A stretch of DNA of 9,215 nt from an uncultured Prosthecobacter sp. (GTDB lineage Bacteria; Verrucomicrobiota; Verrucomicrobiia; Verrucomicrobiales; Verrucomicrobiaceae): contig CALDGV010000018.1 of assembly GCA_937941745.1 (NCBI GenBank), forward strand, positions 1 through 9,215, in the 5' to 3' direction. Below, piece after piece: positions 5,211 to 9,215 of this stretch (position 1 is its first letter; every line of letters starts with the position of its first letter). A program made the translations under genes and the position numbers. A model generated the notes under the pieces. The model searched no databases, was not told the origin of the DNA, and saw nothing but the letters and a program-made list of their open reading frames with translations.

Positions 5211-8045
5211 TTACTTCTTCTCAGGCAGGACCTTGACGCCGACCGCGCGGGACTTGCTGAGGAACTCGCGGGCCAGCTTGCTCATGTCTGCCTTGCTGAT
5301 GTCAGCAAAGTCACTGATGAGGCTTTTGCTCCAGGCGAGGCGTTCAGGGTGTTCCTGGCAGTTGCGGACGACGTTCTGCGCCCAGTAGCGGTTGTCGCGG
5401 CGCATCTGTTCGAGCTGGGTGAGGATGGGCTTTTTCGCGCGCTCAAACTCATCATCGCTGATTTCTCCGCGGGCGAGTTCGTCGGCGATCTTGATGACGA
5501 GGTCGCTGATGGGTGCGGCCTGCTCCGGCTTGCACTCGATCATGGCGGTCATGTAGCCGTAGCCGGTGAAGGTGTCGCTGGCCACGTGATAGCAGGCAGG
5601 GCTGTAGGTCTCGCCGAGTTCTTCGCGCACTTTCACGCGCAGGCGGTCGTCGAGGATCGAGCCGAGCAGGGTGAGCCGGCGCGTGCGCTGGATGTCGAGC
5701 ATGTCGCCGGTGGGCCAGTAAAGGCAGGCGATGGCCTTTGGAATCTCCGTGGTGAATTTCAGTTCGGTGCTGCCTGGGGCAGGGAAGGCGACTTTCCGCT
5801 CTTCGGTATACTTGGGTTTCTCCGCAGCACGAGCGGGCAGCGCGCCGACGGTTTTGGCGATGGCATCCAGGGCAGCCTGGACCTCGACATCGCCAACGAT
5901 GGAGACCTCAAGGTAGTCAGAGGCCAGGGCGGGCTTCAGCCATTCGGCGAGTTCCGTGAGGCTGCGCTTTTCCATCTCAGGCTGGGCAGGGAATCCAAAG
6001 CGGAAGTCGCCGCTGTGGATGTGGGCGACAACCTGATCGTTCATGATGCCCTCAGCGGTGTGGGCGAGCTGAATGTACATCGGCTCCAGGCTCTTGCGGA
6101 ATTCGCGTTCGGCCTCCTCGCGGTAGCCGGGGGCGGTGAGAAACGCGGTGAGGAGCTGAAGCTGGGCTTCCAGATCCGCCGGAGTGGTGCGGCCGCTGAG
6201 CGTGAAGGCTTCGTCACCGACGTTGAAGTCCATGGCCACGGTCTTGCTGGCAAAGATGCGGCGCAGTTCATCGGCGCTGTGCGCCTTCAGGCCGCCAAGA
6301 ATGAAAGTGCTCTGGGCGAAGGGGATGAGGCCGGGCTTGTCCTTCGGAGCCACCAGCTTGCCTCCGCCAAAGTTGAAGGTCACACGGATGGTGCCTTTCT
6401 CGAATGGCGTGGGCTTGATGTTCGCACGGACGTTGTTGGCGAAGCTGGCCAGGGTGGTGCCAAGCTCCTTGTCTTCCTTCTGAGCGGTGACCTTGCCTGC
6501 TTCGCCGAAGCTGGTGTAGGCAAAGGCTGCCGTCGTTTCCTTCTTCGGGGCTTGTACAGGCTTCTGCGCGCTGTTCTTGTAGGTGGCGATGATCTGCTGG
6601 GCGGCATCGCCTTCGAGCTTCAGCTTGCCGCCGACAAAGATCTGCACGTCGTCACCCTTCCAGGTTTCCACAAAGGCCTGATGGCACTCCTCCTTGGTGA
6701 GCTTGGCCAGCATGGGTTTCACGCGGGCGAGGTCATCGCTGGGATGAGTGAAGACTTTTTCGCTGGCCAGCACGCTGACTAGGCCGCTGGCGAGGTCGCG
6801 TGACTTCCGCGTGTCGGCCTGGGTCGCACGGAGTTCGATGGCCTTCAGGAAGCTGGAGCGGGCTTCTTCAAATTCGGCGTCTGTAAAGCCGTGCTGCACG
6901 GCGCGCCGGACTTCGGTCTCGAGGAGGGTGAGGGCATCCTTCCACTTTTCAGGCTGGGTCTGGGCCATGACACCTGTCACCTCGACAAACTGGAGGTAGT
7001 CGTAGCTGTAGCTTTCTGCACCGCTGCCACCATGAGGTCCAGCGCTGATGAGCGGTGAGCCCTCCTGCTTGGCGAGTTCAGAGAAGCGCTGGTTGAGCAT
7101 GGCATCCGCAAAATCGCGCACCATCGTTTCCCGGCGGCTGGCGGCGTTGTCGGGCTTGTTCTTGGAGGGACGGACGATTTCGACCGAGATGTCCACCGCC
7201 TTGGCTTCCATCTCCGTGTGAAGCCTGGCGATGAGGCCACGGCCGGTGGTGATCTTGCCAAAGCTGGGATCCGGGGAGTCTCCCTGGGCAGGCTTGGCAT
7301 CCGCGAAGTTCTTCTCGATCTCGGCCTTCACGAGCGCGACATCCTTGAAGTCACCGACGGCGACGACTGTGGCACGCTTGGGCGTGTACCACTTGCCATA
7401 AAAGTCCACAAAGCGGGGGCGCTGCATGGTTTTCAGCGTCTTTTCGGTGCCGATCGGCAGACGTTTTGGCAGCAGGGAGTCCGGCATGGCGAATTCATAC
7501 CCGGCGATCTGCGTGCGGTATTCGATGCTGTCGCGGCTGAGCTTCTCGCTGAGGATGATGCCGCGCTCCTTGTCGATCTCCTTCTCTCCGAGCGCCATGC
7601 CGTCGAGGTAATCGCGGAAGAGTTGCATGCCTTCAGAGATCAGTTTCTGCTCTACCTTGGGCAGTTCCAGCATGTACACGGTCTCCTTGAAGCTGGTGTG
7701 GGCATTGGTGTCCGCTCCGAAGCCCATCCCGAGGCGCTGGAAGTATTCCACCATCTCGCCGCCGGGGAAATGACGGCTGCCGTTGAAGGCCATGTGCTCC
7801 AGGTAGTGTGCCATGCCCTGCTGGTCGTCCTCCTCCATCAGGGAGCCGACATCCATGTAAAGACGGATGCTGGCCCGCCCTGGAGGCTCGGCATTTGGCA
7901 GGATGACGTAGCGCAGGCCGTTTTCGAGCTGGCCGAAGGTGGCCTTGGGGTCGGCCTTGAGGTCGCTGGCGTCTTGAGGCCAGTCGGCACGGGCCAGGGA
8001 AAGGGCGAGGAGGCAGAGCGAAACAGCGCGGAGCAGGGGCTTCAT
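5211..8045 (-). CDS. Exported M16 family zinc metallopeptidase (PqqL/pitrilysin-like, two halves)
   Basis: A 944-residue protease with a signal peptide (MKPLLRAVSLCLLALSLARA, likely cut before Asp21), so it should act outside the cytoplasm on peptides or small unfolded proteins. The inverted zinc motif is HYLEH: His80, catalytic Glu83, His84. Glu160 and Glu167 in KERGIILSE have the seven-residue spacing of the conserved downstream glutamates in pitrilysin; Glu167 is the likely third zinc ligand. The second half (from about 560) lacks HxxEH, as expected for the inactive half of the clamshell, but keeps REELGETY (Arg807, Tyr814), typical of substrate binding in the C-terminal half. Length matches single-chain M16 enzymes. 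A GTG at 8141 would add 32 residues before the signal peptide; the ATG at 8045 is preferred because it starts the signal. No Shine-Dalgarno is visible. It is divergent from the oxidoreductase. Confidence 0.92.
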   Translation of the reverse strand: MKPLLRAVSLCLLALSLARADWPQDASDLKADPKATFGQLENGLRYVILPNAEPPGRASIRLYMDVGSLMEEDDQQGMAHYLEHMAFNGSRHFPGGEMVEYFQRLGMGFGADTNAHTSFKETVYMLELPKVEQKLISEGMQLFRDYLDGMALGEKEIDKERGIILSEKLSRDSIEYRTQIAGYEFAMPDSLLPKRLPIGTEKTLKTMQRPRFVDFYGKWYTPKRATVVAVGDFKDVALVKAEIEKNFADAKPAQGDSPDPSFGKITTGRGLIARLHTEMEAKAVDISVEIVRPSKNKPDNAASRRETMVRDFADAMLNQRFSELAKQEGSPLISAGPHGGSGAESYSYDYLQFVEVTGVMAQTQPEKWKDALTLLETEVRRAVQHGFTDAEFEEARSSFLKAIELRATQADTRKSRDLASGLVSVLASEKVFTHPSDDLARVKPMLAKLTKEECHQAFVETWKGDDVQIFVGGKLKLEGDAAQQIIATYKNSAQKPVQAPKKETTAAFAYTSFGEAGKVTAQKEDKELGTTLASFANNVRANIKPTPFEKGTIRVTFNFGGGKLVAPKDKPGLIPFAQSTFILGGLKAHSADELRRIFASKTVAMDFNVGDEAFTLSGRTTPADLEAQLQLLTAFLTAPGYREEAEREFRKSLEPMYIQLAHTAEGIMNDQVVAHIHSGDFRFGFPAQPEMEKRSLTELAEWLKPALASDYLEVSIVGDVEVQAALDAIAKTVGALPARAAEKPKYTEERKVAFPAPGSTELKFTTEIPKAIACLYWPTGDMLDIQRTRRLTLLGSILDDRLRVKVREELGETYSPACYHVASDTFTGYGYMTAMIECKPEQAAPISDLVIKIADELARGEISDDEFERAKKPILTQLEQMRRDNRYWAQNVVRNCQEHPERLAWSKSLISDFADISKADMSKLAREFLSKSRAVGVKVLPEKK

Positions 8046-8119
8046 GGGTGGGGTCAGAAACAAACGACGGATGAGAGGATTCTGTCGAGGAAATGTTCGA
8101 CGGAGCTTCTGCAGCGCTC

Positions 8120-8148
8120 TTGACGCCGTTTTTTGCGGCACCTAGCAT
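8120..8148 (+). promoter_or_regulatory. Candidate sigma-70 promoter for the oxidoreductase
   Basis: TTGACG (8120-8125, five of six) and TAGCAT (8143-8148, four of six) are separated by exactly 17 bp. Transcription would start near 8155 and leave a leader of about 67 nt before the ATG at 8222. The palindrome that follows would then lie at roughly +8 to +23. Confidence 0.45.
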
Positions 8149-8158
8149 CCTCCCGCAA
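8133..8158. repeat. Inverted repeat TTGCGG-N14-CCGCAA around the -10
   Basis: The arms at 8133-8138 and 8153-8158 are exact reverse complements, and the repeat is centred on the TAGCAT -10 hexamer. The geometry suits a dimeric repressor that would cover the promoter, but no regulator gene is present to support this. Confidence 0.4.
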
Positions 8159-8161
8159 TTT

Positions 8162-8177
8162 CGCGGTGATCACCGCG
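8162..8177. promoter_or_regulatory. Perfect 16-bp palindrome CGCGGTGATCACCGCG (putative operator)
   Basis: All sixteen bases are self-complementary with no spacer. It lies 45 bp before the oxidoreductase ATG and just downstream of the predicted transcription start. Spacerless palindromes of this size are typical of helix-turn-helix repressor operators such as the LacI type. It has no loop, so it is less likely to be an RNA hairpin. Confidence 0.55.
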
Positions 8178-8221
8178 TTTGTTCCGTCCCCAAAACCACC
8201 ACAACCGAAAACACGCACCCC

Positions 8222-9215
8222 ATGGGTCTCAACATCATCTCTCGCCGTCATTTTCTGGGCCGCACGGCAGGCCTCGCCGCTGGAGCTTTCGCAGGTCCGA
8301 ACCTCCTTCTGAAGGGCCAGAACGCGGCCGGCAAGAAGCTGCGCCTCGCCGTCATCGGCGCCAACGGCAAAGGTCAGTCCGATACTCAGGGCGTGACCCT
8401 GGACCACACCATCGTCGCCCTGGTTGACGTGGACAAGAAGCGCCTCGAAGAGGCCGCCAAGAAGCGCGAGGGCCACCATCTGGCCTCCGGTCAGGCCGCC
8501 CCGAATGCGCCGAAGCTCTATCAGGACTTCCGCAAGATGTTCGACGAGATGGCCAACGAGATCGACGGCGTCATCGTCTCCACCCCGGACCACACGCATT
8601 ACGTGGCCGCCATGCACGCGATCAAGCACAAGAAGCATGTCTGCGTGCAGAAGCCCCTGTGCAATTACATCAATGAAGTGCGCGACCTGCATCGCGCCGC
8701 CAAGGAAGCCGGCGTCGTGACGCAGATGGGCAACCAGGGCCGCACCATGGAAGGCCAGCGCCTGGCCAAGGAATGGATTGAGCAGGGCGCCATCGGCACC
8801 CTCAAGGAAATCCGCCTTTGGACCAACCGCCCCATCTGGCCGCAGGGACCTTTGAAGAAGATTGCCGCCGAGTGCCCGCCGGAACTCGACTGGGATCTCT
8901 GGCTCTCCAGCGAGGCCAGCGAGCCCTACTTCCAGTTTGAGATCCCCGCCGGTGCCAACGGCAAGCGCGGCAACAGCGTGCATCCCTTCTCCTGGCGCGG
9001 CTGGTGGCAGTTCGGCTCCGGTGCCCTCGGTGACATGGGCTGCCACATCATGGACGCCTCCTTCTCCATCCTCGGTCAGCTCATTCCTGAGAAGATCGAT
9101 GCCGTCTCCAGCCCGATCTCCGACACCTGCGCCCCGACCTGGAGCGACCTCGTGTATCACATGCCTGCCGGTGCCCACCCCGCCATGACCGTGAGCTGGA
9201 ACGACGGCTCCAAGG
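8222..9215 (+). CDS. Tat-exported Gfo/Idh/MocA family oxidoreductase (3' end beyond window)
   Basis: 331 residues from the ATG at 8222, still open at the window edge. The N-terminus has a twin-arginine signal (SRRHFLGRTAGLAAGAFA, residues 7-24), so the protein is probably folded with its NAD(P) cofactor and exported by Tat. The Rossmann start is RLAVIGANGKG (41-51), with acidic residues in VDVD at the end of the second strand (68-71), then STPDHTH (120-126), VQKPL (142-146) and the substrate-domain motif GDMGCHIMD (270-278) with His275. These enzymes act on sugars, inositols or related polyols; the substrate cannot be told here. The usual EKP motif reads QKP, a form common in the Tat-linked branch from Planctomycetes and Verrucomicrobia. 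The region upstream carries a candidate promoter and operator, suggesting inducible expression. No Shine-Dalgarno is visible. Only the C-terminal part of the substrate domain is missing. Confidence 0.93.
   Translation, partial: MGLNIISRRHFLGRTAGLAAGAFAGPNLLLKGQNAAGKKLRLAVIGANGKGQSDTQGVTLDHTIVALVDVDKKRLEEAAKKREGHHLASGQAAPNAPKLYQDFRKMFDEMANEIDGVIVSTPDHTHYVAAMHAIKHKKHVCVQKPLCNYINEVRDLHRAAKEAGVVTQMGNQGRTMEGQRLAKEWIEQGAIGTLKEIRLWTNRPIWPQGPLKKIAAECPPELDWDLWLSSEASEPYFQFEIPAGANGKRGNSVHPFSWRGWWQFGSGALGDMGCHIMDASFSILGQLIPEKIDAVSSPISDTCAPTWSDLVYHMPAGAHPAMTVSWNDGSK

Larger units (their letters stand above)
8046..8221. other. Divergent intergenic region with promoter and two palindromes
   Basis: A 176-bp gap between the protease and oxidoreductase starts. 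The half next to the oxidoreductase carries a candidate promoter (8120-8148), an inverted repeat TTGCGG-N14-CCGCAA (8133-8158) and a perfect palindrome (8162-8177). No clear promoter was found for the protease direction, and there is no credible gene in it. Confidence 0.6.

Noticed and set aside
5349..6782. 477-codon open frame on the plus strand
   Set aside because: Fully antisense to the M16 protease, whose motifs and signal peptide are clear; no domain was recognised in the antisense product.
7218..8123. 301-codon open frame on the plus strand
   Set aside because: Antisense to the N-terminal half of the M16 protease, including its HxxEH motif; no recognisable protein.
8054..9178. 374-codon open frame on the minus strand
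   Set aside because: Antisense to the Gfo/Idh/MocA gene and its upstream region; the plus-strand product has unmistakable family motifs.
1..9215. CRISPR array, insertion sequence, prophage or defence island
   Set aside because: No regularly spaced repeats, transposase, integrase, terminal repeats or defence-type domains were found; all six genes are ordinary chromosomal families.

Overview
The window looks like chromosomal DNA from a high-GC, Gram-negative-type bacterium. The best guess is Verrucomicrobiota (Prosthecobacter/Verrucomicrobium-like). The guess rests on an oxidoreductase of the Tat-exported Gfo/Idh/MocA type with a QKP motif (abundant in Planctomycetes and Verrucomicrobia), a secreted two-half M16 protease, and a general lack of Shine-Dalgarno sequences. 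This assignment is inference from gene content, not from a marker gene.

Six protein genes fill the window. From the left they are: (1) a minus-strand soluble PAS-type sensor histidine kinase cut off by the window edge (1-1133); (2) a divergent intergenic region of about 395 bp, A+T-rich in its left half, with several small inverted repeats and candidate promoters (1134-1528); (3) a membrane-anchored HlyD/RND-type periplasmic adaptor with no transporter partner in view (1529-2776); (4) a short D-isomer-specific 2-hydroxyacid dehydrogenase (2849-3805); (5) an RlmI-type 23S rRNA cytosine methyltransferase (3897-5129), converging on (6) a 944-residue exported M16 zinc metallopeptidase on the minus strand (5211-8045); and (7) a plus-strand Tat-exported Gfo/Idh/MocA oxidoreductase that runs off the right edge (8222-9215).

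Genes 3, 4 and 5 point the same way with gaps of 72 and 91 bp and could be co-transcribed, but their functions do not form a recognisable pathway. A perfect 12-bp hairpin sits between the convergent methyltransferase and protease genes. The divergent protease/oxidoreductase intergenic region has the clearest regulatory architecture: a plausible sigma-70 promoter (17-bp spacer), an inverted repeat centred on its -10 element, and a perfect 16-bp palindrome just downstream of the expected transcription start.

No RNA genes, mobile elements, CRISPR arrays or defence systems were seen. The coding content is mostly ordinary housekeeping and envelope functions. The points worth a second look are regulatory (palindromes, leader hairpin), translational (CC-ATG start context without Shine-Dalgarno) and the orphan adaptor.
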